Shown: positions 8,720-18,047 of the stretch, piece after piece
Layout of the letters: each line of letters begins with the position of its first letter
How positions within the stretch are numbered: the first letter of the stretch is position 1
NCBI RefSeq assembly: GCF_036860695.1
Contig: NZ_JAYKGJ010000003.1
Coordinates: forward strand, 186,001 to 250,000
Origin: Rosettibacter firmus
GTDB lineage: Bacteria > Bacteroidota > Ignavibacteria > Ignavibacteriales > Melioribacteraceae
DNA: 64,000 nt
Reading direction: 5' to 3'
Translations under genes and position numbers: made by a program
The notes under the pieces: generated by a model
The model's input: the letters and a program-made list of their open reading frames with translations, nothing else
What the model was told of the DNA's origin: nothing
Database searches by the model: none

Positions 8720-9172
8720 ATGAATAAAAAAGTATTTTTATTATTGATAATTCTAATTACTAATTGCAAAGAAAGTAGTGTTACACCAGAAATAGGAGCA
8801 AAAATTTATCAACTCGATGGTTGTAGACCTATAAATAAGTTATTCAAAATGGATTTAAGTGATTCATGTTTTAGTTATAATTTTTCTGATAAATTAACAA
8901 TCGACTTCTGTGTTAGTGCAAATTGCTGTCCCGATAAAAACAGATTCTTAATTAGAAATAAAATTATAAAAGATACTATTACAATCACCATAACTGATAC
9001 TGCTGCAAACTTATGTCGCTGTATCTGTAATTACATAATTCATGGAGAATTTGAATCGTTGCAAAACGATAGTTATTATATAAAATGCATAAGGACTGAC
9101 TCTGGGGATGAAAAGCTTTTATACTTTAGAAAAATTATAAGAGCAAATAAATACAAAATTTTTTCATTTTGA
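8720..9172 (+). CDS. Cys-rich putative lipoprotein, hypothetical
   Basis: A 150-residue protein with a short hydrophobic leader ending LIILITNC, where a Cys near residue 16 could be lipidated; Asn at -1 is atypical for a lipobox. The mature chain is unusually rich in cysteine, including a paired CC within SANCCPDK and a CRCIC cluster near residue 95, suggesting disulfides in the periplasm or on the surface. I do not recognise the family. The last 9 bases overlap the end of the convergent gene on the minus strand. Confidence 0.6.
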   Translation: MNKKVFLLLIILITNCKESSVTPEIGAKIYQLDGCRPINKLFKMDLSDSCFSYNFSDKLTIDFCVSANCCPDKNRFLIRNKIIKDTITITITDTAANLCRCICNYIIHGEFESLQNDSYYIKCIRTDSGDEKLLYFRKIIRANKYKIFSF

Positions 9173-9679
9173 CTGTACCGATTCAAAATAATCTTGAATT
9201 AACTTAATACTTTCTTTTGCAGCTAAACTAAGGTATTCAGCTGTTCTTCCCATTGATTCTCTATCTGTAGCATCCATTTGCATTAAACGAAGTCCCAATT
9301 GTGTTTGATAACTATTTAAAGCTATTACAACCTGACTCATATCTCCCATAATTTTATGTATCCTTTCAATCGGTTTGAAAAAAAACAAAGTAATTAAATC
9401 AACAATACCAAATCCACCTGCTATCAATGCCTTATATTCTTCAATGTTAGTATTATAAGCTGCTTTGAAAGGGATACTTAAAAGAATAATTCCTATACCA
9501 AACATTATGACGGACAATAAGATAATAATCCAGTAAGTAACAGCAAGTTTTCTTCTTAAATTTTTCAAATCAACTTTACCATCGATCATCGAAGCCTGCA
9601 GATGTCGAATAATAAATTCATTAGCTTTTCTGCGTTGTTCTGCATCAATTGTAAATATTTCTTCTTTTACATCATTCAT
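9164..9679 (-). CDS. Two-helix membrane protein, hypothetical
   Basis: The protein has 171 residues from the ATG at 9679, which has an AGGGGG ribosome site 5 nt upstream; a longer frame to 9715 lacks one. A charged cytoplasmic N terminus (about 45 residues) is followed by two transmembrane segments (about residues 49-72 and 83-103) and a long helical cytoplasmic tail with regular hydrophobic spacing (HKIMGDMSQVVIALNSYQTQ), likely a coiled coil. There is no known catalytic motif. It may be a membrane-anchored oligomeric scaffold; the function is unknown. Confidence 0.65.
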   Translation of the reverse strand: MNDVKEEIFTIDAEQRRKANEFIIRHLQASMIDGKVDLKNLRRKLAVTYWIIILLSVIMFGIGIILLSIPFKAAYNTNIEEYKALIAGGFGIVDLITLFFFKPIERIHKIMGDMSQVVIALNSYQTQLGLRLMQMDATDRESMGRTAEYLSLAAKESIKLIQDYFESVQSK

Positions 9680-9932
9680 AAAACCCCCTATTCCTTTATA
9701 ATAGACATTTAACAATTAAAAATTTTCTTTACAAAATAATTCAGAATATTTTATGAAAAGATCAAATGGGAGAATTAGTAAAGCCTATAGCCAATAAATA
9801 AATTAATATGAGACAAATTAAGGAGTATTTTTCCCGTCTGGAAAATAAGTTAAATAGTAATAAATTTATAATCAACAAAATTTATTTACTATTATTTAAT
9901 ACAAAAATTTTTTTCTTTATTATAAAATGAAG

Positions 9933-9940
9933 TAATTTTG
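9933..9940 (+). promoter_or_regulatory. Candidate -7 element (TAATTTTG) for transketolase
   Basis: TAATTTTG matches the TAnnTTTG consensus 45 nt upstream of the GTG start, leaving a leader of about 40 nt. The -33 region is only T-rich. The rest of the 9680-9984 gap is AT-rich, with no open frame or RNA gene that I can see. Confidence 0.35.
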
Positions 9941-9984
9941 TTCTATGATGAATATATAATTAAAATAAATCCAGGGGAATAAAA

Positions 9985-11961
9985 GTGGCATATAATTTAA
10001 TCAAAAAATCTGAATTTGATCGTCTTATAGCTTTCGATGGTAATTGGGAATTGAAAATGAAACTATTTGCAGAAATGTGTCGCTTTAACACTTTTGTTGC
10101 TGTTAAAAAAGCAGGTTCTGGTCATCTCGGTTCATCCTTTAGCTCAATGGATATTATAACTTACCTATATTTAAATGAACTTAATGTACTAAATGTTGGA
10201 TTAGATAATGAAGAAAGAGATATTTATTTTTCTTCAAAAGGACATGATGTGCCTGCTCTTTATTCTCTCTTTTATGCTGTAGGAATTCTTCCAGAAGAAA
10301 AATTATTGATGTTGCGAAGATTGAATGGATTGGATGGACATCCTGATGTAAGAATACCAGGAATAGAAGCTTGTACTGGTTCTCTTGGTATGGGAATATC
10401 AAAAGCAAAAGGAATGGCATGGGCAAAAAAGTATCAGAAAAAAAATGGAAATGTATTTGTGTTAACAGGTGATGGAGAATTTCAAGAAGGACAGATCTGG
10501 GAATCAATTCAAGCAGCTGCACATCAAAAAATTTCAAATCTTACTGTAATTATGGATCACAATAAATATCAAACAGATATGCTGGTCGAAGATGTAAATA
10601 ACATAGAAGATATTGTAACAAAAGTTAGTTCATTTGGCTGGCATGTTGTAAGAATTAATGGGCACGACTTTAATGAACTCAAAGAAACTTTCACAAATTT
10701 GAAATATGTAATTGATAAACCCAAAATGATCATAGCAGACACTATAAAAGGAAAAGGAATTTCTTTTATGGAAAAACCTTTTACCGAAACAATATCAGGT
10801 AAAACATATTATCGCTGGCATAGTGGAGCTCCTGATGACGAAAATTTCTTGAAAGGATTAGATGAACTAATTAATTCAATTAATAATCTTGCTAAAGAAT
10901 TAGGAATTGAAAAAATAGAAATTCCAGAAAATAAAATAGAAAGCAAAGCATCAACAAAATTAGATAAAGAATTTGTAGTTGAAGCATTTGGCGATGCTCT
11001 CGTTGAACTTGCAAAAACAAATGATAAAATTATTGTGCTTGATGGAGATTTAGCAGCCGATTGCAGATTGAGAAAATTTGAATATGAATTCCCAGATAGA
11101 TTTATAGAAAATGGGATTGCAGAACAGGATATGGTTTCTATGGCTGGTGGATTAGCAAGAATGGGCTTATTACCTGTTGTTAATTCCTTTGCAAGCTTTT
11201 TAGCAGCCAGAGCCAATGAACAAATTTATAACAATGCCTGTGAAAAAACTAAAATAATTTATGTATGTCACTTTGCAGGTATTATTCCAGCTGGTCCTGG
11301 AAAATCACATCAAAGTGTTCGTGATATTTCTTTATTTGGAGCTATACCCAATGTTACTATAATACAACCGTGTAATTCACTTGAGACAAAAAAGGCACTT
11401 GAATATTGTGTTAATCAATCAAAAGAAAATTGTGTTCTAAGATTAGCTATTGGTCCTTCTCCAGAAAAAATTGAATTACCAGAAGATTATGAATTTACTA
11501 TTGGAATAGGCACTGAATTAACAGATGGTAAAGATGCAATTATATTTTCTTATGGACCTGTAATGTTACACGAAGCTTTAAATGCACATAGAATTCTGAA
11601 AAATGCAAACTACGGTTTAAAAGTTGTAAATATGCCCTGGTTGAATAAAATTGATTTAGATTGGATAGATAGTATAACTAAGAATTACAAAAATATTTAT
11701 GTCCTTGAAGACCATTCAATAATTGGTGGATTAGGCGAAAGAATTTTAAATGCTCTTGCAGATGTTCATCATCTCCAGGCAAAAAAATTTGATATAATTG
11801 GACTTGATGATTATCCAGAATGTGGTACTCCATTAGAAGTTTTAGAGTATCATGGATTAGATGGAATGTCGCTTGCTAAGAGAATCTCCGGAATTGAGAA
11901 TTTAGAAACTATAATAGAAAAATCACAGGCAAATATTTATAGTGATTCTGCACCACAATAA
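9985..11961 (+). CDS. tkt: Transketolase
   Basis: A 658-residue thiamine-diphosphate enzyme of the non-oxidative pentose phosphate pathway, carrying both halves in one chain. The N-terminal half holds the GSGHLGSSFSSMDI segment and the TPP/Mg motif GDGEFQEGQIWES ... DHNKYQTD (about residues 165-200). The central pyrimidine-binding domain has the catalytic Glu in ENGIAEQDMVSMAGGLA (about 375-390), and the C-terminal domain runs from about 500. The start is GTG with an AGGGG site 7 nt upstream; no ATG fits the conserved N terminus. The sequence style resembles the archaeal/Thermotoga split transketolases fused together rather than E. coli TktA, which is a subfamily inference. Confidence 0.92.
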   Translation: MAYNLIKKSEFDRLIAFDGNWELKMKLFAEMCRFNTFVAVKKAGSGHLGSSFSSMDIITYLYLNELNVLNVGLDNEERDIYFSSKGHDVPALYSLFYAVGILPEEKLLMLRRLNGLDGHPDVRIPGIEACTGSLGMGISKAKGMAWAKKYQKKNGNVFVLTGDGEFQEGQIWESIQAAAHQKISNLTVIMDHNKYQTDMLVEDVNNIEDIVTKVSSFGWHVVRINGHDFNELKETFTNLKYVIDKPKMIIADTIKGKGISFMEKPFTETISGKTYYRWHSGAPDDENFLKGLDELINSINNLAKELGIEKIEIPENKIESKASTKLDKEFVVEAFGDALVELAKTNDKIIVLDGDLAADCRLRKFEYEFPDRFIENGIAEQDMVSMAGGLARMGLLPVVNSFASFLAARANEQIYNNACEKTKIIYVCHFAGIIPAGPGKSHQSVRDISLFGAIPNVTIIQPCNSLETKKALEYCVNQSKENCVLRLAIGPSPEKIELPEDYEFTIGIGTELTDGKDAIIFSYGPVMLHEALNAHRILKNANYGLKVVNMPWLNKIDLDWIDSITKNYKNIYVLEDHSIIGGLGERILNALADVHHLQAKKFDIIGLDDYPECGTPLEVLEYHGLDGMSLAKRISGIENLETIIEKSQANIYSDSAPQ

Positions 11962-12170
11962 TAAAATAAATTAGATGCTCACCAGTAAATCCAGAATTTA
12001 ATAATAAAATTCTATAACCCATAAATTTATTTCTCATAATTGCAAACATTGTATATGACTTTTTCAGTTCTGGAAAAAACCAGGTTGCAAAAGAAATCAC
12101 AATTTAATTTTTATAACTGGCAAGTTATTTGCAATAATTATGTGAATTTTAATTAAAACTGGAGTAAAAA

Positions 12171-12380
12171 ATGGTAATAACTGATGATTGTATAAGTTGT
12201 TCTGCCTGTATTGATGAATGTGAAAATAATGCTATATACAATGCAGGCGAAGAATATACTGTAAATGGTGAAACTCGTCCCCCTATATCAGAGGATCACA
12301 CATTTATTGCACCCGAATTATGTAATAATTGTAAATCTTGTGTAGAGGTTTGTGCAGTAGATGCAATTGTTGAACAATAA
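12171..12380 (+). CDS. Ferredoxin, 2[4Fe-4S], short
   Basis: A 69-residue protein with two cluster motifs: C7-x2-C10-x2-C13-x3-C17 and C51-x2-C54-x2-C57-x3-C61. The usual Pro after the fourth Cys is Glu in the first site and Ala in the second, which is unusual. An acidic linker of 33 residues separates the sites. The protein is cytosolic, acidic and a likely low-potential carrier. The GGAG site before the ATG supports the start. It is clearly different from the 110-residue ferredoxin at 0.9-1.2 kb. The 209-bp gap before it holds nothing recognisable. Confidence 0.9.
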   Translation: MVITDDCISCSACIDECENNAIYNAGEEYTVNGETRPPISEDHTFIAPELCNNCKSCVEVCAVDAIVEQ

Positions 12381-12392
12381 ATAAACACTTTA

Positions 12393-12426
12393 AAAAAACC
12401 CGATCCAGCATCGAATCGGGTTTTTT
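12393..12426. terminator. Bidirectional intrinsic terminator
   Basis: The AAAAAACCCGAT arm pairs with ATCGGGTTTTTT around a 10-nt loop. The A/T flanks provide a U tract on both strands, serving the ferredoxin (plus) and thioredoxin (minus) genes. Confidence 0.92.
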
Positions 12427-12431
12427 ATTTA

Positions 12432-12767
12432 TTAATTGATATTGTCTATATAAGGTTTAATCTTAGAGACCAGATGATATTTGGGAACTGCACCTATAAC
12501 AGCATCGACTAATTTTCCATTTTTAAATATTCCAAGAGTAGGAATGCTCATAATTCCATATTGAGTAGCTACACCAAAGTTTTCATCTGTATTTAATTTT
12601 ACAACTTTTAATTTCCCAGCATATTCATTTGCAATTTCTTCTACAATTGGTGCAACCATTCTACACGGGCCACACCATGGTGCCCAGAAATCTACAAGTA
12701 CAGGAAGATTGGATTCTAATACTTCTTTTTGAAAATTGAAATCTGTTCCTTCTATAATATTGCTCAT
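12432..12767 (-). CDS. trxA: Thioredoxin
   Basis: A 111-residue thioredoxin with the active site WCGPC (C32, C35), the upstream VDFWAPW strand and the cis-Pro loop SIPTLG near residue 76. It is a general cytosolic disulfide reductase that passes electrons from thioredoxin reductase (not in this window). The length is standard. The start is supported by a TAGGAG site. It ends at a shared bidirectional terminator and has its own 178-bp upstream region, so it is probably monocistronic. Confidence 0.97.
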   Translation of the reverse strand: MSNIIEGTDFNFQKEVLESNLPVLVDFWAPWCGPCRMVAPIVEEIANEYAGKLKVVKLNTDENFGVATQYGIMSIPTLGIFKNGKLVDAVIGAVPKYHLVSKIKPYIDNIN

Positions 12768-12945
12768 TTAAAAACTCCTATTTTTTTGTCACTAATATGA
12801 TGCAACTATAATTATAAAGATTCATAATCTATAAAAAAGTGGATTTATTTTTGAATTTCAAAAGTTTATTTAAAAGCATTTTAATCCATTATTAAAAGTG
12901 TAGACCTATTTTTTATATAAGATATAATTACTTTCGTAAGTTTTT

Positions 12946-13716
12946 CTACTTCTTTTGATTGAGAATTTTAATGACTTCATCATGAATTGTCCCACCAGTT
13001 GCTACAATGCTATTTCCTTTCAAAGGATTATTTCCAAAATAATCAGTTATCTTTCCACCTGCGCCATTTATAACAGGAATTAAAGCCATTAAATCCCATG
13101 GACTCATTATTGGATCTATCATAATATCTGCATAGCCAGTAGCAACTAAATAATATCCATAACAATCACCCCAGCTACGAAATAATTTTACTTTTCTTAT
13201 AAGATTATTCAATGCATTTAAATTTCTATATTTTTCAAAATTCATGTAATCAGTAATTAATAAAACTGCAGATGAAATCATTTCACATTTTCTCACACTA
13301 ACTTTTATATCATTTAAAAATGTCGAGTTGTTATCACCAATCAAAAATTCTTTAAGTACTGGCAAATTAATAGCTCCTAAAATTGGTTCATCATTTTTTA
13401 ATAAAGCTATCAGAGTTCCAAATAGTGGGGTTCCACAGATAAAACTTTTTGTACCATCAATTGGATCAAGCACCCATTTATATTCTGCATCTGGATTTAT
13501 ATCATCAAATTCTTCACCTATTATTCCATGTTCTGGAAACTCACGCATTATAAGTTCACGCATTTTTTCTTCTGATTTTTTGTCTGCAATTGTAACAGGT
13601 GTAAGGTCTGTTTTAGTTTCAATACTTATTTCCTTTCTAAAAAAATCCATAATAATTTTCTCACTTTCATGTGCTAAAAGTTTTATAAATTTTTTTAGAT
13701 ACTCAATATCATCCAT
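12946..13716 (-). CDS. Inositol monophosphatase family; histidinol-phosphatase-like
   Basis: A 256-residue Mg-dependent phosphatase. IMPase motifs are in order: EEF (metal Glu) near residue 68, WVLDPIDGTKSF near 80-91 and the late PWDLMALIPVINGAGG near 205-220. The TKSF variant and the overall pattern are closest to HisN-type histidinol-phosphatases, which remove phosphate in the penultimate histidine step; inositol or fructose bisphosphate as substrate cannot be excluded. No other his gene is nearby. An AAGGAGA site precedes the ATG. Confidence 0.85.
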   Translation of the reverse strand: MDDIEYLKKFIKLLAHESEKIIMDFFRKEISIETKTDLTPVTIADKKSEEKMRELIMREFPEHGIIGEEFDDINPDAEYKWVLDPIDGTKSFICGTPLFGTLIALLKNDEPILGAINLPVLKEFLIGDNNSTFLNDIKVSVRKCEMISSAVLLITDYMNFEKYRNLNALNNLIRKVKLFRSWGDCYGYYLVATGYADIMIDPIMSPWDLMALIPVINGAGGKITDYFGNNPLKGNSIVATGGTIHDEVIKILNQKK

Positions 13717-13820
13717 TTAAATATCTCCTTTTGATAATTAATCAATTTACCTTTCAAATTAATAGAATTATCAATCTAAACCAAAACTTATTATTTTTAG
13801 AATAACAAATAAAAGATTAT

Positions 13821-14789
13821 ATGAGTATTATAAAAGCCAATAGCGATTCAATAGCACAGGCAGCAGAAATTATTAAAAAGGGTGGATTGGTTGCATTTCC
13901 AACCGAAACAGTTTATGGCCTCGGTGCAGATGGTTTAAATCCAATTGCAGTTGCAAAAATTTTTGAAGTAAAAAAAAGACCATCTTTTAATCCTCTTATT
14001 TTGCACATATCACAAAAAGACTGGATTAAAAAACTCACAATCTATGACGATGAAAGAATTGATTTATTAATAGAAAAATTCTGGCCAGGACCTTTAACAT
14101 TAGTTCTGCAAAAAACTGACTTAGTTCCTGATATAGTAACTTCTGGAAACCCAACAGTTGCTATTCGAATGCCAAATCATAAAGTTGCACTTGAACTTAT
14201 TGAAAAAAGTGAAACGCCTATTGCCGCTCCAAGTGCAAATAGATTTGGACATTTAAGTCCAACACTTGCAGAGCATGTTAAAAAAAGTCTTGGCGACAAA
14301 GTTGATTTAATTCTTGATGGAGGTAAAAGTAATATAGGTGTAGAATCTACAATTGTTCAATTTAGCGAGGGAAATTTTTACTTACTTCGACCTGGTGGAT
14401 TATCAAAAGAAGAAATAGAAAAAATTATTGACACTCAGTTATCATTAAAAATAAATACAACTAATCCAGAATCCCCTGGACAATTACCATATCATTACTC
14501 ACCTTCTGTGCCACTTTTATTCTTGAACGAAAAAAATCTTAAAAAAAACTCAGACAGAAAAATTGGCGTGCTATTCTTTAAAGAAAAAAATATTGACTTT
14601 AATTTTGCATCAATAAAAATTCTTTCTCCATCTGGGGATATAAAAGAAGCTGCAGCAAATTTATTTAAATACCTCCATGAGTTTGAATCTGAAAATCTGG
14701 ATTTAATTTTAGTTGAACCAATTAAAGAAGAAGGTTTGGGTTTAGCAATTATGGATAGATTAAAAAAAGCCTCTAAAAAATATGATTGA
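13821..14789 (+). CDS. L-threonylcarbamoyladenylate synthase, Sua5 type
   Basis: A 322-residue enzyme that makes threonylcarbamoyl-AMP from Thr, bicarbonate and ATP for the t6A37 tRNA modification. The YrdC domain covers about residues 1-205 (GGLVAFPTETVYGLGADG, the KKRPSFNPL loop, SANRFGHLSPT). A linker starting with SPGQLPYHYSP leads into the C-terminal Sua5 domain (about 225-322). The two-domain length separates it from the short TsaC form. The end overlaps the following kinase frame if an upstream start is used there. Confidence 0.95.
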   Translation: MSIIKANSDSIAQAAEIIKKGGLVAFPTETVYGLGADGLNPIAVAKIFEVKKRPSFNPLILHISQKDWIKKLTIYDDERIDLLIEKFWPGPLTLVLQKTDLVPDIVTSGNPTVAIRMPNHKVALELIEKSETPIAAPSANRFGHLSPTLAEHVKKSLGDKVDLILDGGKSNIGVESTIVQFSEGNFYLLRPGGLSKEEIEKIIDTQLSLKINTTNPESPGQLPYHYSPSVPLLFLNEKNLKKNSDRKIGVLFFKEKNIDFNFASIKILSPSGDIKEAAANLFKYLHEFESENLDLILVEPIKEEGLGLAIMDRLKKASKKYD

Positions 14790-14854
14790 TGTATTTAGAA
14801 AATATTGTATATTTAAACAAAAATATTTTAACTCTTACCGGGTGCAAATTTATA

Positions 14855-16426
14855 ATGAATTATAATTCTACCAATAAAAAAGCAAATTCAAACAAAACTT
14901 TTGCAAGTTCTTTTTTTATTACAAAGAAAAATATCAAACTTTTAATTCATGCAATTAATTCAGTTCATGAATGCATAAGTATAACAGATTTAAATCATAA
15001 CATTATCTTCGTTAATCAAACCTTTCTTAATACTTACGGATACACACTTGATGAAATTATAGGAAAAAATACAAGTATTTTAAGATCTCCTAAAAACGAC
15101 CCTGAAATTCTTAAACGTATACACGAAGAAACTCAAAAAGGTGGGTGGAATGGTCGCTTAATAAATGTAAAAAAAGACGGAAGCGAATTTATAATTGAAT
15201 TAAGCACTTCAATTGTGAAAGACGAAAAAGGCGAACCAATAGCATACGTCGGTCTAAGTAAAGATATAAGTGATCTTGTTCAAACTGAAGAGAAGTTGAT
15301 AGAGGCAGAAAAAAAATATCACGAATTGTTTATGGAATTAAAAGATGTAGTGTACGAAAGCACAATCGATGGCAAATTTATAGAACTTAATCCTTCGGGT
15401 ATGGAGTTCTTTGGAATAAATTCAATAGATGAATTAAATAATATTAACATAGTAAATGATATTTATTTAAACCCGGACGACAGAGAAAGATTCAAAAACG
15501 AATTAATAAAAAATGGTTTTGTAAAGGATTTTGAAATTGATATAAAAAAATTAAATGGTGAAATTGTAACAGTAAGAGAAACATCTGTAGCGGTTAAAGA
15601 TAAAAATGGGAAGATAATTGGCTATCGTGGAATATTAAGAGATGTTACAGAAAGAAAAAAGCACGAAGCACAATTAAAAGAATTAGTAAAAGAACTTGAG
15701 ATACTGAATCAAGAATTAAAAAATTCTAATGCTTCAAAGGATAAATTCTTTTCTATAATTGCTCACGACCTGCGAAGTCCATTTAGTTCTCTTTTAAGTT
15801 TTTCTGAGTTTCTTTATCAGGATATAGATGAATTAAGCAAAGATGAAATAAAATCTTTTGCACAAAATATTAATGATGCTGCAAAAACAGTATTTAATTT
15901 ACTTGAAAATTTATTACAATGGTCACGCATTCAAACAGGCACCATATCATTCAAGCCAAGAAAATTCAATATTTATGATGTATCTACCAAAGTAATAAAT
16001 CTTCTATTAAATAATGCTCTTATTAAAAAAATTGAGTTAATAAACAACATTAATAAGGATGAAATTGTTTTTGCAGATGAAGACATGATTTTTTCTGTTA
16101 TTCAAAACTTGTTATCGAACGCAATTAAATTCACTTATGAAAATGGAAAAATAATACTTAGTTCTAAAGAGAAAGATAATATGGTCGAAATTTCTATAAG
16201 CGACAATGGTATCGGGATGGATGATAAAGATATTGAAAAGCTATTCCGAATTGACATCCCCTTCACAAAGAGTGGAACAAGAGATGAAAAAGGAAGTGGA
16301 CTTGGATTAATTCTTTGCAAAGAAATGATCGAGAAAAATAAAGGCAAAATCTGGGTCAGCAGCAAATTAAATGAAGGGACTACATTTACATTTACACTAC
16401 ACAAAAATGAATTTCCAATTACTTAG
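14855..16426 (+). CDS. PAS-PAS sensor histidine kinase
   Basis: The protein has 523 residues from the ATG at 14855. The frame stays open to a TTG/ATG at 14786/14789, overlapping sua5, and no site has a good ribosome-binding sequence, so the start is uncertain. PAS 1 (about residues 30-145, ISITDLNHNIIFVNQTFL with a PAC ending) and PAS 2 (about 150-270) come first, then a coiled linker, HisKA (FFSIIAHDLRSPFSSLL; phospho-His near residue 305) and HATPase with GIGMDD and GSGLGLILCKEM boxes. There are no transmembrane segments, so it is a cytosolic sensor. No response regulator is adjacent, making it an orphan. Confidence 0.9.
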   Translation: MNYNSTNKKANSNKTFASSFFITKKNIKLLIHAINSVHECISITDLNHNIIFVNQTFLNTYGYTLDEIIGKNTSILRSPKNDPEILKRIHEETQKGGWNGRLINVKKDGSEFIIELSTSIVKDEKGEPIAYVGLSKDISDLVQTEEKLIEAEKKYHELFMELKDVVYESTIDGKFIELNPSGMEFFGINSIDELNNINIVNDIYLNPDDRERFKNELIKNGFVKDFEIDIKKLNGEIVTVRETSVAVKDKNGKIIGYRGILRDVTERKKHEAQLKELVKELEILNQELKNSNASKDKFFSIIAHDLRSPFSSLLSFSEFLYQDIDELSKDEIKSFAQNINDAAKTVFNLLENLLQWSRIQTGTISFKPRKFNIYDVSTKVINLLLNNALIKKIELINNINKDEIVFADEDMIFSVIQNLLSNAIKFTYENGKIILSSKEKDNMVEISISDNGIGMDDKDIEKLFRIDIPFTKSGTRDEKGSGLGLILCKEMIEKNKGKIWVSSKLNEGTTFTFTLHKNEFPIT

Positions 16427-16494
16427 ATATTTTAATCTGCCTTATAAATTCCATACTATATATAATAATTTTTTATTAGAAAAAGGGGAATAAA

Positions 16495-17685
16495 ATGCAA
16501 AAAGAATTAATACTCGAAAAGATTGAACAAGCAGCAAAAATATTATCCGAAAAAGATATTGATATGTGGCTTATTTATGTAAGAGAAACAGGAAATATTA
16601 AAGATCCTATGATGGATATGCTTGTAGGAACCAATGCTACCTGGCAATCGGCTTTTATAATTACAAAAGATGGAAATACTCATGCCATCATTGGCTCACT
16701 CGAATATGAAAACATGAAAACAATTGGGACATATAAAAATATTCATCCTTACCTCAAATCCATAAAGGAAAAATTTCTTGATGTAATCGAACAAATTAAA
16801 CCAAATAAAATAGCAATTAATTATTCAAGAAATTCCAGTCTTGCAGATGGACTTACACATGGTCTCTACCTTGAATTACTTGACCACTTAAAAGATACTG
16901 ATTACATAAACAGATTTATTTCTTCTGAAGAAATTGTTTCTACACTAAGAGGAAGAAAATCCCCAAAGGAATTAGAACTTATTAAAAAGGCTATTAAAGA
17001 AACATTAAACATTTTCGATGAAGTTACCAATTACATGAAACCAGGAATGACAGAAAAACAAATAGCCAGCTTTGTGCATAATCTTGTTAAAGAAAGAGGT
17101 TATGAACTTGCATGGGATAAGGAATACTGTCCTTCTGTTTTTACTGGACCTGATACTGCTGGTGCTCACTCCGGTCCAACTGATAGAATAATTGAACCTG
17201 GACATGTAGTTAATTTAGATTTCGGATTAAAGATTGATGGTTATTGTTCCGATTTACAAAGAACTTGGTATATATTAAAACCAAATGAAGATACTCCCCC
17301 AGATGAAGTTCAGAAAGGTTTTAATGTAATTCACGAAGCAATCACAAAAGCTGCAAATGAATTAAGAGCCGGAAAAAAAGGGTGGGAAATAGATGAGGTT
17401 GCAAGAAATTATATTCAGATTAATGGTTATAGTGAGTTTCCACATGGACTTGGACACCAGGTTGGTCGCTCTGTGCATGATGGTGGTGCACTTTTAGGAC
17501 CAAAATGGGAACGCTATGGCAATCTGCCTTTTCTTGAAATAGAAGAAGGAAATGTATTCACACTTGAACCCAGATTAACAATTGACAATTATGGAATTGC
17601 AACTATCGAAGAGATGGTTCTTGTAACAAATAATGGTTGTGAATTTTTATCAGAAAGACAAAAGGAATTGTATTTGATTAAATAG
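16495..17685 (+). CDS. M24 family metallopeptidase (Xaa-Pro aminopeptidase-like)
   Basis: A 396-residue protein with a creatinase-like N-terminal domain (about 1-155) and a pita-bread peptidase domain. Metal ligands are visible: two Asp in VNLDFGLKIDGYCSDLQRTW (about residues 238-255), His in PHGLGHQVG (about 320), Glu in FTLEPRL and Glu in ATIEEMV. The family removes an N-terminal residue before proline or cleaves Xaa-Pro dipeptides. No signal peptide is present, so it is cytosolic. An AGGGGAA site supports the start. Immediately downstream lies a remnant of an unrelated outer-membrane protein. Confidence 0.9.
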   Translation: MQKELILEKIEQAAKILSEKDIDMWLIYVRETGNIKDPMMDMLVGTNATWQSAFIITKDGNTHAIIGSLEYENMKTIGTYKNIHPYLKSIKEKFLDVIEQIKPNKIAINYSRNSSLADGLTHGLYLELLDHLKDTDYINRFISSEEIVSTLRGRKSPKELELIKKAIKETLNIFDEVTNYMKPGMTEKQIASFVHNLVKERGYELAWDKEYCPSVFTGPDTAGAHSGPTDRIIEPGHVVNLDFGLKIDGYCSDLQRTWYILKPNEDTPPDEVQKGFNVIHEAITKAANELRAGKKGWEIDEVARNYIQINGYSEFPHGLGHQVGRSVHDGGALLGPKWERYGNLPFLEIEEGNVFTLEPRLTIDNYGIATIEEMVLVTNNGCEFLSERQKELYLIK

Positions 17686-17698
17686 AAGTATACAATAA

Positions 17699-17884
17699 TT
17701 CTGTTTAGAAAAGGAATTTTTAAACGATACTAAAAATTCAAGATTTAGTTCATTATTTATTATTGGATTAAATGTTGATATGATTTCATTACAATATAAC
17801 AGCAGGTATATTTTCGACAAGGATATTTCTAATAAAGGAAGATTAGAACAATCACTTGTATTAGGTTTTTCTATTAATTTTTAA
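17699..17884 (+). pseudogene. Remnant of outer-membrane beta-barrel protein (C-terminal strands)
   Basis: An open frame with no plausible start runs from just after a stop at 17696-17698 to a stop at 17882. Its roughly 60 codons read like the last strands of an outer-membrane barrel: alternating hydrophobic/polar SSLFIIGLNVDMISLQYNS and RLEQSLVLGFSINF, ending in Phe as barrel proteins do. The upstream part of such a gene is absent; the M24 peptidase gene lies directly before it. I interpret it as the 3' relic of a deleted gene. Confidence 0.5.
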
Positions 17885-18006
17885 TCATTAAATAAAGCGA
17901 TTTTTTATTTCATTAAAACAATAACAATATCAAACATTTTATAATATAATCTGAATAACGGCAATAAAAAGAAATCATCTTCATTTAAAAATCAAAAAAA
18001 TATTTT

Positions 18007-18033
18007 CAGCATCATCTTTTATAGATGATGCTG
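18007..18033 (-). terminator. Intrinsic terminator of the GH130 operon
   Basis: A perfect 11-bp inverted repeat CAGCATCATCT / AGATGATGCTG with a 5-nt loop lies 15 bp past the GH130 stop. On the minus strand it is followed by AAAATATTTTTTT, a delayed U tract. The rest of the 17885-18047 gap is AT-rich and featureless. Confidence 0.75.
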
Positions 18034-18047
18034 ATACTACAATTAGA

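Noticed and set aside
9680-9984. Possible RNA gene or riboswitch upstream of transketolase
   Set aside because: The region is AT-rich with only a weak 6-bp hairpin near 9826; no conserved riboswitch core is recognisable.
11909-12100. Minus-strand frame between transketolase and ferredoxin
   Set aside because: It overlaps the transketolase end, lacks a ribosome site and has no recognisable protein pattern.
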